DNA of 64,000 nucleotides from Sphaerisporangium sp040683095 (GCF_040683095.1 NZ_JBFBCI010000002.1:124001-188000); one strand, 5' to 3'; counted from the first letter of the stretch, positions 51,057-59,968 are shown. Notes: generated from the letters alone by a model not told the origin. Translations and numbers: made by a program.

Positions 51057-51908
51057 TCAGTCGAGTGCGCGGTCGATCTCGGCGAGGACCTCGGCCTGCC
51101 GGGGCACCAGGTAGAAGTGGTCGCCGGGCAGGAAGCGCACCGTGACCTCGCCGGTCGTCACCTCGCGCCAGCGCTCGACGTCCTCGGGGGTCACCTGAGC
51201 GTCCTCGTCGCCGGCGAGCACGGTGACGGGACAGGCCAGCGGCGGGCCGTCGCGGTGGACGTAGGACTCGATCAGGTCGAAGTCGTTGCGCACGTACGGG
51301 AACGTCAGCTCGCGGATCTGCGGGTCGTCCAGCACGTCGGCGTCGGTGCCGCCGAGGGCGCGCAGGCTGCGCATGAACGTCTCGTCGTCGGCGTGCGCGA
51401 CCGGCTCCTCGCGCAGGGGGATCTGCGGCGGCCGCCTGCCGGAGACGAACAGGTGGACGGGCGGCGTGCCGAGCTCCCGCAGCGCGCGGGCGGTCTCGTA
51501 GGCGAGGACGGCGCCCATGCTGTGGCCGAACAGCGCGACCGGACGGTCGAGCAGCGCGCCCATCGCCTCGGTGACCAGGCTCACCATGCGCGCGTCGTCG
51601 GAGATCAGCGGCTCGGACATGCGGTCGGCCCGGCCCGGGTACTGCACGGCGCGGACCTCGATCGCCGGGGACAACCCGAGGTGCCACTGGTGGTAGACGG
51701 CGGCGGACCCACCCGCGTGGGGGAAGCAGAACAGGCGGAGCCGGGCGAACGGCCGCGACTTGGCGGCCGGGAACCAGGTGGCCCAGGACGAGCGGCCGGT
51801 GCGTAACGGCGCGGTCCTCTTGATCGGGCCCGAGGCGCTCCCGGCGCCGGGCCGGCCTGCCTGACCGGACTCACTGGACGGTCCGGGCCGGCTGCTCTGG
51901 ACTGACAC
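51057..51908 (-). CDS. Orphan type II thioesterase
   Basis: 283 aa from GTG 51908 (GGGGGAGAC close upstream; spacing is short). Alpha/beta hydrolase with LRLFCFPHAGGSAAVYHQWH and nucleophile Ser130 in LFGHSMGAVLAYE, catalytic Asp in LAGDEDAQV and His in LPGDHFYLV. This is the GrsT/SrfD-type editing thioesterase that frees stalled acyl groups from NRPS/PKS carrier proteins. No NRPS or PKS gene is in the window, so it serves one elsewhere or the carrier-protein system at 60-63 kb. The first ~50 residues are a Ser/Gly/Arg-rich extension. Confidence 0.85.
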   Translation of the reverse strand: MSVQSSRPGPSSESGQAGRPGAGSASGPIKRTAPLRTGRSSWATWFPAAKSRPFARLRLFCFPHAGGSAAVYHQWHLGLSPAIEVRAVQYPGRADRMSEPLISDDARMVSLVTEAMGALLDRPVALFGHSMGAVLAYETARALRELGTPPVHLFVSGRRPPQIPLREEPVAHADDETFMRSLRALGGTDADVLDDPQIRELTFPYVRNDFDLIESYVHRDGPPLACPVTVLAGDEDAQVTPEDVERWREVTTGEVTVRFLPGDHFYLVPRQAEVLAEIDRALD

Positions 51909-52078
51909 GTCTCCCCCACTCTGCTCGCTCGATCGGCGGGCGGGCCGCGGCCGTGGGCGTGTCCAACTCACGCCCATGGCCGCCCGCGCTCGGACCCTAC
52001 CGGACTACCGGCCCCCGAGGCGCGTGCGGAAGGGGCCGGTACGGGTGAGGTCGCGAACAGGGATAGAGGGGACTCACC

Positions 52079-55000
52079 TCACCGGTAGACCCCGAACTCC
52101 CAGAGTGAGTACCCCCACGGTGTCCCGCGCTGGGAGAGCTCGACGCGGACGTAGCGGGCCGTGACGTTCAGGTCGATGTCGTCGAAGCCGCCGTCGCCGG
52201 TCGTGGTGGAGTGGGGGACGGTCCAGGTGGTCCCGTCCGTGGACGTCCTGATCTGGTAGGACTTGCCGTAGGCGGCCTCCCAGCCGAGCTGCACGTGCTT
52301 GACCGGCACGCTGCTCCCGAGGTCGACCTGGATCCACTGCGCGTCGCTCCACTCGCTGGCCCACCGCGTGGTGAAGCTGCCGTCGGTGGCCTTGGCGGGC
52401 AGGAACGGCGCGCCGCCGTCCCCGGTGGCCTGGTAGGTCGAGGCGGTGGTGGGCTTGCCGATCGCCACGTTGGTGCCGGGCACGGGGGGCGGCACGACGC
52501 GGAAGGACCGCTGCTCGATGCCCACATTGCCCTGCCCGTCGTAGGCGTAGACGTACACCTTCCACACGCCCATCTGCTGCGGCGCGGTGGCGGTGAACCG
52601 GCCGGGCGCGGTCTCGGTGAAGCGGACGTGCTTCAGGCCGGTTGCGCCGGTGATGTGCTTGTCGCTGTACATCAGGTTGTAGCGGATCGCGTCGCCGTCG
52701 GGGTCGGAGGCGGTGACGTCCACGGTGAACTGCCCGCCCGCCGGGACGCTCGTCTGGGTTCCGACGTTCATGGCGGTGATCTCCGGCGGGGTGTTGCCGG
52801 TGGGCTGCCCGGTGTAGGCCTGCTTGAGGGCGTGGTAGCCGAGGCGCTGCCACCCGCCGGTGAAGGTGTTGAGCCACACGCCGCCGAAGTCGTTCTCCAG
52901 CCCGTAGTGGAACTCGGTGGCGCCGAGCGCGACGCCCGGGTGCGCCTTGATCGCGTTCCAGCTCGCCGTGTAGCCGGCGCGCTTCTGCAGGTCGGTGGGC
53001 TCGGTGGGCACGCCGTTGACGTCGCCCGGCACTTCCCACTCGCCGGCCGGGCCGCCCTCGGTGAGGATGTACGGCTTGGTGTAACCGCCGTCGATCCACG
53101 CCTGCTTGACGCCGCCGATCGCGCCGTAGGAGTTCACGGCCAGCAGGTCGAGCGCGGGGGCGTACTGCTTGTAGTACGGCCACGCGCCGGTCCAGGCGTC
53201 GGTGGAGGTGACGGGGTGGTTGGGGTCGGCGACGTGGATCGCCACGGCGACCTCGTCGACGAATCTGGCGTAGGCGACGCGGCGGGCCTCGACCTCGGCG
53301 GCGGGCAGTCCGTGGTCCTGCATGGTGAGGATGACCTCGTTGCCGACGTCCCACATGAGCACGCCCTGCTTGTTCTTCAGCGCGTTGACCCGGGCGACGA
53401 TCTCGTTCTTGACGTTGTTCTTGTAGGTGGTGTCGTTGACGTAGTCCGCGCCCTGGTTCAGCCAGTGCCCGACGATCACCCTGATGCCGTGCGCGGCGGC
53501 CCGGTCGAGCAGGCCGGGGGTCTGCGCGTCGTCCACGCCCCAGGTGCGGATGGTGTTGACGCCCATGGAGGCGAGGTCGCGCACGTACCCGTCGGCGGCG
53601 CCCTGCGGCGGTCCGTAGGTGAGGCCCTTGACGATGTAGGGCAGGCCGTTGCAGGTGAGCTGCCAGTTGCCCTGGGTCCCGGTCACCCGGACGGTGCTGG
53701 GCCCGGCGGGGACGGGCGGGTCGGTCATGGCCGGGGCCGCGGTACCGGCGCTCCTCTCGACCGCGATCGACTCGACGCTGAGGACGCCGCCGGAGGTCGT
53801 CGCGGCGGTGGGGGTGGTGACCCCGGCGAGGGCATTGGGCAGCGAGCCGCCCATGGCGAGGTCCAGGCGCAGGTAGAAGCCATGGTGGACGGCGGCCTGC
53901 CAGGCGGCGACGCCGACCTGGCTCTCGCGCACGACCCAGGTCTGCTTTCCGTCGAGGTAGAAACGGATCTCCTCGTCGGTCTTGGTCCGGTCGATGATCT
54001 GGGTGTAGTCGTGGTAGCCGGTCTGGCAGCCGGTGCAGGACGCGAAGCCGCTGGTGCGGCCGTCGTACTCGTTGCAGACCCCGCCCGGCGCGGTGCCGCA
54101 GTGCAGGGTGTTGGAGAGCTGGTCGCGGCCGTTGACGTCGGTCATGATGTCGGTCTCGCCGACGCCGGGCCAGTTGTTGTAGTTGCCCCGGTAGGCGGCG
54201 CCGGTCGCGCGGAAGCCCGGCCAGTAGCCGAGGGCGTTCGGGACGTCGGGCTGCTTGAGCCGCGCGGTGAACTTGAGCCGCTCACCGGGCTGGGGGGCGA
54301 AGTCGGTGCGCTGGGTCTCGATCCGGCCGGAGGTCCAGTTGCCCGCGCCGTCCTTGATGGCCTTGATCGACAGACGCCCGGCGCCGTCGAGGGAGACGTT
54401 GGCGGTGGAGGCGCTCATGGTCTCGACCTCGCCGGTCCCCCAGTTGGCGGCGCCGCCCGGGTACTGGGTGCCGGTGCGCAGGATCCAGTTCGCCGCCGAG
54501 GGGGAGGTGCCCGCCGGGCCGTCGAAGTCGTCGCGCCAGACGGGGGTCCACGTGCCGGGCGGCTCGGTGGTGCCGGTGCTGCCGTAGACCTCAAACTCCC
54601 ACAGCGAGTAGCCGTAGCCGGTGCCCCGGGCGGTGCCGTACATGCGCACGTACCGGCCGCTGCCGGACACCGCCAGCGTCTGCGTGCCGCCCGTGCCGGT
54701 GGTCGTGGAGTAGGCGTCGGTCCAGGAGGTGCCGTCGGCGGAGAGCTGGATCTTGAACGCCCTGCCGTACGCGGTCTCCCAGCGCAGGACGACCTGGCTC
54801 ACGGTCGCGGTCGCGCCGAGGTCCACCTGGAGCCACTGCGGGTCGCTGAAGACGCTCGCCCAGCGGGTGTCGAGGTCGCCGTCGACCGCCGCGGACGCGG
54901 CCCACGCGGCGCCCTCGGTGGAGGACGCGGTGGCGGGCCTGCCCTGGGAGAGCAGCGTGTCGGCGGCCGAGGCGGGAGCGGCCGCCGACACCAGGGCGGG

Positions 55001-55090
55001 GGCGAGCAGGGCGAGCGTGGTGAGCACAGCGATCAAGGCGAAGACGACTGTGCCCGGGCGGCGGTGGCCCGGACCTCGGGATGGATGCAC
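52079..55090 (-). CDS. Secreted multidomain protein: CBM32 - GH16 - GH2/GH5-like TIM barrel - Ig-like - CBM32
   Basis: The protein is 1,003 aa. GTG 55090 follows AGGAGAGACC. Signal peptide ~14-43. CBM32/discoidin ~45-170 (TRWASVFSDPQWLQVDLG). GH16-like domain ~180-445, in which GETDIMTD (312-318) replaces the usual GEIDIMED: nucleophile E312 and D314 are present but the acid/base Glu is Thr317. TIM barrel ~470-760 with MWDVGNEV (E585) and YILTEGGP (E678), GH2-C/clan-A-like. Ig-like domain ~765-860 and a second CBM32 ~865-1003. Extracellular beta-glucan-binding and degrading enzyme; activity may reside only in the barrel. Divergent from GH3 with a LacI operator at each promoter. Confidence 0.85.
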   Translation of the reverse strand: MHPSRGPGHRRPGTVVFALIAVLTTLALLAPALVSAAAPASAADTLLSQGRPATASSTEGAAWAASAAVDGDLDTRWASVFSDPQWLQVDLGATATVSQVVLRWETAYGRAFKIQLSADGTSWTDAYSTTTGTGGTQTLAVSGSGRYVRMYGTARGTGYGYSLWEFEVYGSTGTTEPPGTWTPVWRDDFDGPAGTSPSAANWILRTGTQYPGGAANWGTGEVETMSASTANVSLDGAGRLSIKAIKDGAGNWTSGRIETQRTDFAPQPGERLKFTARLKQPDVPNALGYWPGFRATGAAYRGNYNNWPGVGETDIMTDVNGRDQLSNTLHCGTAPGGVCNEYDGRTSGFASCTGCQTGYHDYTQIIDRTKTDEEIRFYLDGKQTWVVRESQVGVAAWQAAVHHGFYLRLDLAMGGSLPNALAGVTTPTAATTSGGVLSVESIAVERSAGTAAPAMTDPPVPAGPSTVRVTGTQGNWQLTCNGLPYIVKGLTYGPPQGAADGYVRDLASMGVNTIRTWGVDDAQTPGLLDRAAAHGIRVIVGHWLNQGADYVNDTTYKNNVKNEIVARVNALKNKQGVLMWDVGNEVILTMQDHGLPAAEVEARRVAYARFVDEVAVAIHVADPNHPVTSTDAWTGAWPYYKQYAPALDLLAVNSYGAIGGVKQAWIDGGYTKPYILTEGGPAGEWEVPGDVNGVPTEPTDLQKRAGYTASWNAIKAHPGVALGATEFHYGLENDFGGVWLNTFTGGWQRLGYHALKQAYTGQPTGNTPPEITAMNVGTQTSVPAGGQFTVDVTASDPDGDAIRYNLMYSDKHITGATGLKHVRFTETAPGRFTATAPQQMGVWKVYVYAYDGQGNVGIEQRSFRVVPPPVPGTNVAIGKPTTASTYQATGDGGAPFLPAKATDGSFTTRWASEWSDAQWIQVDLGSSVPVKHVQLGWEAAYGKSYQIRTSTDGTTWTVPHSTTTGDGGFDDIDLNVTARYVRVELSQRGTPWGYSLWEFGVYR

Positions 55091-55140
55091 GGTCTCTCCT
55101 GGGGGAAGGGGGTGGCGCCGCGAAGGGCGGGACAAGCTAG

Positions 55141-55187
55141 GGAGAGCGCTCTCCAAGGAGAGTGCACCTGCGCGCCGCCCCCGTCAA
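55141..55187 (-). promoter_or_regulatory. Promoter plus operator of the CBM32-GH16 gene
   Basis: Minus strand: -35 TTGACG (55182-55187), 17-bp spacer, -10 CACTCT (55159-55164), then the perfect 14-bp palindrome GGAGAGCGCTCTCC (55141-55154). The -10 hexamer equals that of the promoter at 47448. Confidence 0.72.
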
Positions 55188-55267
55188 GACTCCCCCGCAA
55201 TCCGGACGAAACGTCTTGCCCACCTCGGTGATAAGGGGCGGCCGCCGAAACGGACGCACCGTCGCCA

Positions 55268-55321
55268 TTGACATCCCCGCGCGGCATGGTGAGTCTAGGC
55301 GGTGGAGGGAGAGCGCTCTCC
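55268..55321 (+). promoter_or_regulatory. Promoter plus operator of the GH3 beta-glucosidase gene
   Basis: Plus strand: -35 TTGACA (55268-55273), 17-bp spacer, weak -10 GAGTCT (55291-55296), then the perfect palindrome GGAGAGCGCTCTCC (55308-55321), 22 nt before the GTG start. Confidence 0.7.
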
Positions 55322-55343
55322 AGACCTCGAGAGGATCAACAGA

Positions 55344-57845
55344 GTGACCGACGACCAGCTCGCCGACCTCGACGGCCGTGCCCGGCTCGACGCCCGCCCC
55401 GACGCCGACCTCGACGGCGTCGACGGCGCGGTGCGGACGCTGAGCCTGGAGCAGAAGGTGAGGTTGCTCACCGGGGCCACCGCGTGGCGCACCTACGATG
55501 AGCCGGCCATCGGCCTGCGCTCCATCGTGGTCTCCGACGGGCCGATCGGCGTGCGCGGCCAGGGGTGGGACGAGCGGAGCACTTCGCTGACCCTGCCCTC
55601 TCCCTCCGCGCTGGCCGCCACCTGGGACGAGGGCCTGGTCACCAGGCTCGGCGAGCTGCTCGCGGCCGAGGCGCGGCGCAAGGGCGTCGACGTGCTGCTG
55701 GCGCCGACGATCAACCTGCACCGCTCGGCCCTCGGCGGGCGCCACTTCGAGTGCTACGCCGAGGACCCGCTGCTCACGGCGAGGATCGGCGCGGCGTACA
55801 TCAGGGGCGTACAGTCGCGCGGCGTCGCCGCCACCGCCAAGCACTACGTGGCCAACGACTCGGAGACCGAGCGGCTCACGCTGGACGCGCGCGTCGACGA
55901 GCGCACGCTGCGCGAGGTGTACATGCCGCCGTTCGAGGCCGCGGTCCGGGCCGGGGTGTGGGTGGTCATGTCCGCCTACAACGGCGTGAACGGCGCCACG
56001 ATGAGCGAGAACCCGCTGCTGGACGAGCCGCTGAAGGGCGAGTGGGGCTTCGACGGCATGGTGGTGTCCGACTGGGGCGCGGTGCGCAGCACGGTGCCCG
56101 CCGGGCGCGCCGCGCAGGACCTCGCCATGCCCGGCCCGGACGGCCCGTGGGGCGACGCCCTGCTGGCGGCGGTCCGCGCGGGCGAGGTTCCCGAGGAGGC
56201 GATCGACGCGAAGGTCGGGCGGCTGCTGCGCCTGGCGGCCCGCGTCGGCGCGCTCGGCACGGGAGAGGCCCCGCCGCCCGGCCCCTTGGCCCCGGCCAAC
56301 GACGCCCCCACCCGGGCGCTGCTGCGCGAGACCGTCGTGGCGAGCACCGTCCTGGCGCGCAACGAGCGGGCGCTGCTCCCCCTCGACCCCGCGCGGCTGC
56401 GCAGGGTCGCGCTGATCGGCCCGAGCGCCGCCGCGCCGCGCATCCAGGGCGGCGGCAGCGCGGGCGTCTACCCCGTGTCGTCGGTCTCCCCGCTGGAGGG
56501 CCTGAGCGACGCGCTCGCGGGCCGCGCCGAGGTCGTCCACGCCGCGGGCATCCACATCCCGGGACGTCCCACCCCGCTCGGCGTGGACGCCGCCCGCGAC
56601 CCGCTGACCGGCGAGCCGGGGCTGCGCGTCCGGCTGCTGTCGGCCGCGGGCGAGGAGCTGCACAGCGAGCGGCGCTACACGGGCAACGTGCTGGAGACCG
56701 CGATCGTCGAGGGCGCGCACACCGTGGAGATCAGCGCGCGGCTGCGCCCCCCGGTCGGCGGCGTGTGGGACCTGGCCGTCGCGGGCTGGGGCCACCTCCG
56801 GCTGGACGCGGACGGCATGACGCTGATCGACGACGAGGTGGGCCGCGACACCGACGACCCGGCGACGGTCCACCTGCACCCGCCCTACCGGCACGCGGCG
56901 CTGGAGCTCACCGAGTGCCGCGAGGTCGAGCTGGTCGCCTGGCGGCGCCTCGACCCCGGCAGCGGGCTGGCCTCGGTGCTGGCCGCCGACCCGCCCGTGC
57001 GCGACGCCGGCGAGCTGCTCGCCGAGGCGGTGGAGCTCGCACGGGCCTCCGACGTCGCGATCCTGGTCGTCGGCACGACCGAGGAGACCGAGAGCGAGGG
57101 GTACGACCGCGTGGACCTGCGTCTGCCCGGCGGCCAGGACGAGCTGGTGCGCGCGGTGGCGGCGGCCAACCCCGACACCGTCGTGGTGGTCAACGCGGGC
57201 GGCCCGGTCGCCATGCCGTGGCGCGAGGAGGTGCCCGCCGTCCTGATTAGCTGGTTCCCCGGCCAGGAGTACGGGCACGGCCTGGCGGAGGTGCTGCTCG
57301 GCGCGGCCGAGCCCGGCGGCCGACTGCCCACCACGTGGGCGGACGAGGCGCTGGTCGGCACGACCCCCGTCGACGGCGTGCTGGAGTACGCCGAGGGGCT
57401 GCACATCGGCCACCGGGGGCGGCTGCGCGGGGGCGAGGCGCCTTCCTACTGGTTCGGGCACGGGCTGGGGTACACCACGTGGGCGTACGAGAGCGTCGTC
57501 GCGCCCGAGCGTGTGGAGCCGGGCCGGTCGTTCACCGTGCGGGTGCGGCTGCGCAACACCGGCGGGCGGGCGGGCGCGGAGCTCGTGCAGGTCTACCTGT
57601 CCCGGCCGGAGAGCGAGGTCGAACGTCCGGTACGCTGGCTCGCGGGCTTCGCGCGGGCACAGGCCGCGCCGGGCGCGAGCGTGGAGGTCGCGGTGGAGGT
57701 CCAGGCGCGCGCGCTGGAGCACTGGTCGCCCGCGCGCGGCGCGTGGGAGGCCGAGCCGGGGACGTTCACCGTGCACGCGGGCGCTAGCGCGGACGATCTT
57801 CCACTGGCCACCAAGACGTGGAGCGGCGACGGCCCGTCGGCGTGA
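55344..57845 (+). CDS. Beta-glucosidase, glycoside hydrolase family 3 with PA14-like insert
   Basis: The protein is 833 aa. GTG 55344 (GAGAGG upstream) is preferred because an ATG at 55302 would place the operator inside the coding region. (beta/alpha)8 domain with KHYVAND (166-172) and nucleophile Asp243 in MVVSDWGAV. The alpha/beta sandwich is interrupted by a PA14-like segment (~440-540). The fibronectin-III-like C-terminus starts near WFGHGLGYTTWAYE. No signal peptide: intracellular hydrolysis of imported beta-gluco-oligosaccharides. Followed by a LacI gene 61 nt downstream. Confidence 0.92.
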   Translation: MTDDQLADLDGRARLDARPDADLDGVDGAVRTLSLEQKVRLLTGATAWRTYDEPAIGLRSIVVSDGPIGVRGQGWDERSTSLTLPSPSALAATWDEGLVTRLGELLAAEARRKGVDVLLAPTINLHRSALGGRHFECYAEDPLLTARIGAAYIRGVQSRGVAATAKHYVANDSETERLTLDARVDERTLREVYMPPFEAAVRAGVWVVMSAYNGVNGATMSENPLLDEPLKGEWGFDGMVVSDWGAVRSTVPAGRAAQDLAMPGPDGPWGDALLAAVRAGEVPEEAIDAKVGRLLRLAARVGALGTGEAPPPGPLAPANDAPTRALLRETVVASTVLARNERALLPLDPARLRRVALIGPSAAAPRIQGGGSAGVYPVSSVSPLEGLSDALAGRAEVVHAAGIHIPGRPTPLGVDAARDPLTGEPGLRVRLLSAAGEELHSERRYTGNVLETAIVEGAHTVEISARLRPPVGGVWDLAVAGWGHLRLDADGMTLIDDEVGRDTDDPATVHLHPPYRHAALELTECREVELVAWRRLDPGSGLASVLAADPPVRDAGELLAEAVELARASDVAILVVGTTEETESEGYDRVDLRLPGGQDELVRAVAAANPDTVVVVNAGGPVAMPWREEVPAVLISWFPGQEYGHGLAEVLLGAAEPGGRLPTTWADEALVGTTPVDGVLEYAEGLHIGHRGRLRGGEAPSYWFGHGLGYTTWAYESVVAPERVEPGRSFTVRVRLRNTGGRAGAELVQVYLSRPESEVERPVRWLAGFARAQAAPGASVEVAVEVQARALEHWSPARGAWEAEPGTFTVHAGASADDLPLATKTWSGDGPSA

Positions 57846-57868
57846 CGACGGCCGTCTGCGCGGCCGGA

Positions 57869-57897
57869 TTGTGGAGAGCGCTCTCCCGTCATGCTAT
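57869..57897 (+). promoter_or_regulatory. Autoregulated, possibly leaderless promoter of the third LacI gene
   Basis: -35 TTGTGG (57869-57874), 17-bp spacer, -10 TGCTAT (57892-57897). The perfect palindrome GGAGAGCGCTCTCC (57873-57886) overlaps the -35 and spacer. The ATG at 57907 is only 9 nt beyond the -10 and has no Shine-Dalgarno sequence, which suggests a leaderless transcript. Confidence 0.6.
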
Positions 57898-57906
57898 AAA
57901 AGCCAC

Positions 57907-58959
57907 ATGAGCGAAGGTCGCCCGCCCGTGACGGCAGCCCCCACCCTGGAGGACGTCGCTCGAGCGGCGGGCGTCTCGCGAGCGACGGTCTCCCGGGTGA
58001 TCAACGGTATCCGCAACGTCGACCCGGCGATCCAGGAGACGGTCCGGCGGGCGATCGCCGACACCGGGTACGTCCCGAACCGGGCGGCCCGGTCCCTGGT
58101 CACCCGCCGCACCGGCGCGATCGCCCTGGTCGTCTCCGGCGCGGGCGAGGATGACGAGGCCAACCCCTTCCACAGCCAGGTCTTCGCCGACCCGTTCTTC
58201 GGGCGCGTGGCGAGCGGCGTGGTCGGCTTCCTGCGCCCGCGCGGCATCCACCCGATCCTGATGTTCGCCGAGACCGACGAGGCGCGCACCCAGATCATCT
58301 CGTTCCTGCGCCAGGGGTACGCCGACGGCGCCATCCTGGTCTCCACCCAGCCGCACGACCCGCTCCCCCGCCTGCTGAGCGAGGCCGCCCTGCCCTCGGT
58401 GCTGTTCGCCCGGCCCGGCGAGGCCATCCCCATCAGCTACGTCGACGTCGCGCACCGGACGGGCGCCAAACTCGCCGCCGACCGCCTGGTGGCGCGGGGA
58501 TGCCGCCGGGTGGCGACCATCGCCGGTCCCCTCGACGTGCTCGCCGCCCAGGACCGGCTGGCCGGCTTCCGCGACGCGATGGCGGCGCACGGCCACCCGT
58601 ACATCCCCTGCGTGGAGGGGCAGTTCACCTACGCCAGCGGCGAGGCCGCGATGGAGCGCCTGCTGAGCGAGCACCCCGGCCTCGACGGCGTCTTCGTCGC
58701 CAACGACCTGATGGCCCAGGGCGCGCTGCTGGTGCTGCGCCACCACGGGCGGCGCGTCCCCGAGGACGTCGCCGTGGTCGGCTTCGACGACAGCAGCGCC
58801 GCCACCGCGAGCCGTCCCATGCTCACCACGATCCGCCACCCCGTGGAGGACATGGCCGCCGAGATGGCGCGCCTGCTGCTGGAGCACGTGGACGAGCCCG
58901 GCAGGCCGATGACCTCAGTCATCTTCGAACCGTCCCTGGTGGTCCGGGAGTCCGCCTGA
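57907..58959 (+). CDS. LacI-family regulator, third paralogue
   Basis: The protein is 350 aa. HTH PTLEDVARAAGVSRATVSRVINGIRNV (residues ~12-38), hinge GYVPNRAARSLVTRRTGAI, ligand domain with YADGAILVSTQPHDPLPRLL and VAVVGFDDSSAATASRPMLTTI. The C-terminus VVRESA is shared with the paralogues at 40-42 kb. A repressor site lies in its own promoter and four more of the same subtype lie within 11 kb, so it is the probable master of the GAGAGCGCTCTC sites. Confidence 0.9.
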   Translation: MSEGRPPVTAAPTLEDVARAAGVSRATVSRVINGIRNVDPAIQETVRRAIADTGYVPNRAARSLVTRRTGAIALVVSGAGEDDEANPFHSQVFADPFFGRVASGVVGFLRPRGIHPILMFAETDEARTQIISFLRQGYADGAILVSTQPHDPLPRLLSEAALPSVLFARPGEAIPISYVDVAHRTGAKLAADRLVARGCRRVATIAGPLDVLAAQDRLAGFRDAMAAHGHPYIPCVEGQFTYASGEAAMERLLSEHPGLDGVFVANDLMAQGALLVLRHHGRRVPEDVAVVGFDDSSAATASRPMLTTIRHPVEDMAAEMARLLLEHVDEPGRPMTSVIFEPSLVVRESA

Positions 58960-59042
58960 CGATGTCCCCCGGACCTAGGGGGCCGGGCCCACTTCACCGC
59001 GCCCGCGGCTGAAACACCTGGTAGTCAGAGGGCCGAGGGCGG

Positions 59043-59090
59043 TTGACATCTACGCAACGCGGGCGTAACCCTCGTTGGAGAGCGCTCTCC
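59043..59090 (+). promoter_or_regulatory. Promoter plus operator upstream of the DUF305-like lipoprotein gene
   Basis: -35 TTGACA (59043-59048; written ttgaca in ggttgacatc), 17-bp spacer, -10 TAACCC (59066-59071), then the perfect palindrome GGAGAGCGCTCTCC (59077-59090). The leader to the ATG at 59253 is ~170 nt. Confidence 0.65.
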
Positions 59091-59252
59091 TTTTCGCGAT
59101 CCTTACCGGGACGGAGCCGTCCGGTTCCACCCGCCGGTCCGCCCGTCAACACCGTCCCCACCCCCGGGACGGCCTCGCGAAGGCAGGTGACCCTTGAGAC
59201 ACAGGCGAAGCCGGGCGCGCGTCCGGCGCCCGCGCGCGTACCTGGCGGGAAC

Positions 59253-59903
59253 ATGAGGGCCGACGGGCCCGCTCGCGCGTGGCGGGCCGTCCTCCTGACC
59301 GTCCCGCTCCTGGCCGCCCTGCTCTCGGCCGGATGCGGCGGCACGGGCACGGACCCCGCGGCGCCGCCCTCCCCGGCCGCCACCGCCCCCGGCTCCCCCG
59401 CGGCCTCCGCGCCGGCCCCCTCGCCCGCCGCCGCCGTGGCCACGATCCCGCCCGGTTTCAACGGCACCGACGTCGCCTGGCTCCAGCTCATGATCCCCAT
59501 GGACGGACAGACGCTCGCCCTTCTCGACATGGCGCGGGCGCGCGGCACCGACACGGCGCTGAAACGGCTCGCCACGCGCATCAAGGACAGCCACACCGCC
59601 GAGCTCACCGGCCTGCGGCGGCTGCTGGCCCGCACCGGCCTGCCCTCCACGAACGTCCACGAGGGGCACAGCATGCCGGGCATGGTGAACGCGGACGATT
59701 TGGCCGAGCTCGGCCGGACCGCCGGCGCCGAGTTCGACCGCCGGTTCGCGCGGCGGCTGCGCGAGCACCTGGACCAGTCCGTCACGGTGGCCCGCGGCGA
59801 GCAGGCCTCGGGCCTGAACCGGGACACCAAGCGGCTCGCCGCCGCCATCGAGCGGCTGCGAGCCACCCAGCGCGCCGACCTCGACGGCGTCACCCGCCCC
59901 TGA
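59253..59903 (+). CDS. DUF305-like lipoprotein
   Basis: The protein is 216 aa; GCGGGA precedes ATG 59253. Lipobox LSAGC (Cys ~26), Pro/Ala/Ser linker, then DVAWLQLMIPMDGQTLALLDMARARG..LKRLATRIKDSHTAEL, the four-helix pattern of DUF305. The His residues of the usual MIPHHxQA motif are replaced (MIPMDGQT), so metal binding by that motif is probably lost; HEGHSMPGM may partly compensate. Role unknown. Its promoter carries the same LacI operator as the glycosidase genes. Confidence 0.75.
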   Translation: MRADGPARAWRAVLLTVPLLAALLSAGCGGTGTDPAAPPSPAATAPGSPAASAPAPSPAAAVATIPPGFNGTDVAWLQLMIPMDGQTLALLDMARARGTDTALKRLATRIKDSHTAELTGLRRLLARTGLPSTNVHEGHSMPGMVNADDLAELGRTAGAEFDRRFARRLREHLDQSVTVARGEQASGLNRDTKRLAAAIERLRATQRADLDGVTRP

Positions 59904-59968
59904 CCGGCGCCCCGGCGACGCGGGCCCGGCGGACGGGCGCCGCGGTGGCATGCGTCCTGGCGATGGGC

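Noticed and set aside
48355..51687. A 1,110-residue minus-strand open frame
   Set aside because: It is antisense to the GT-C protein and 5'-nucleotidase and has the Arg/Gly/Val-rich composition of a shadow frame.
55137..57776. An 879-residue minus-strand frame opposite the GH3 gene
   Set aside because: The plus strand encodes a complete GH3 enzyme with all catalytic motifs. The antisense frame has no domain features.
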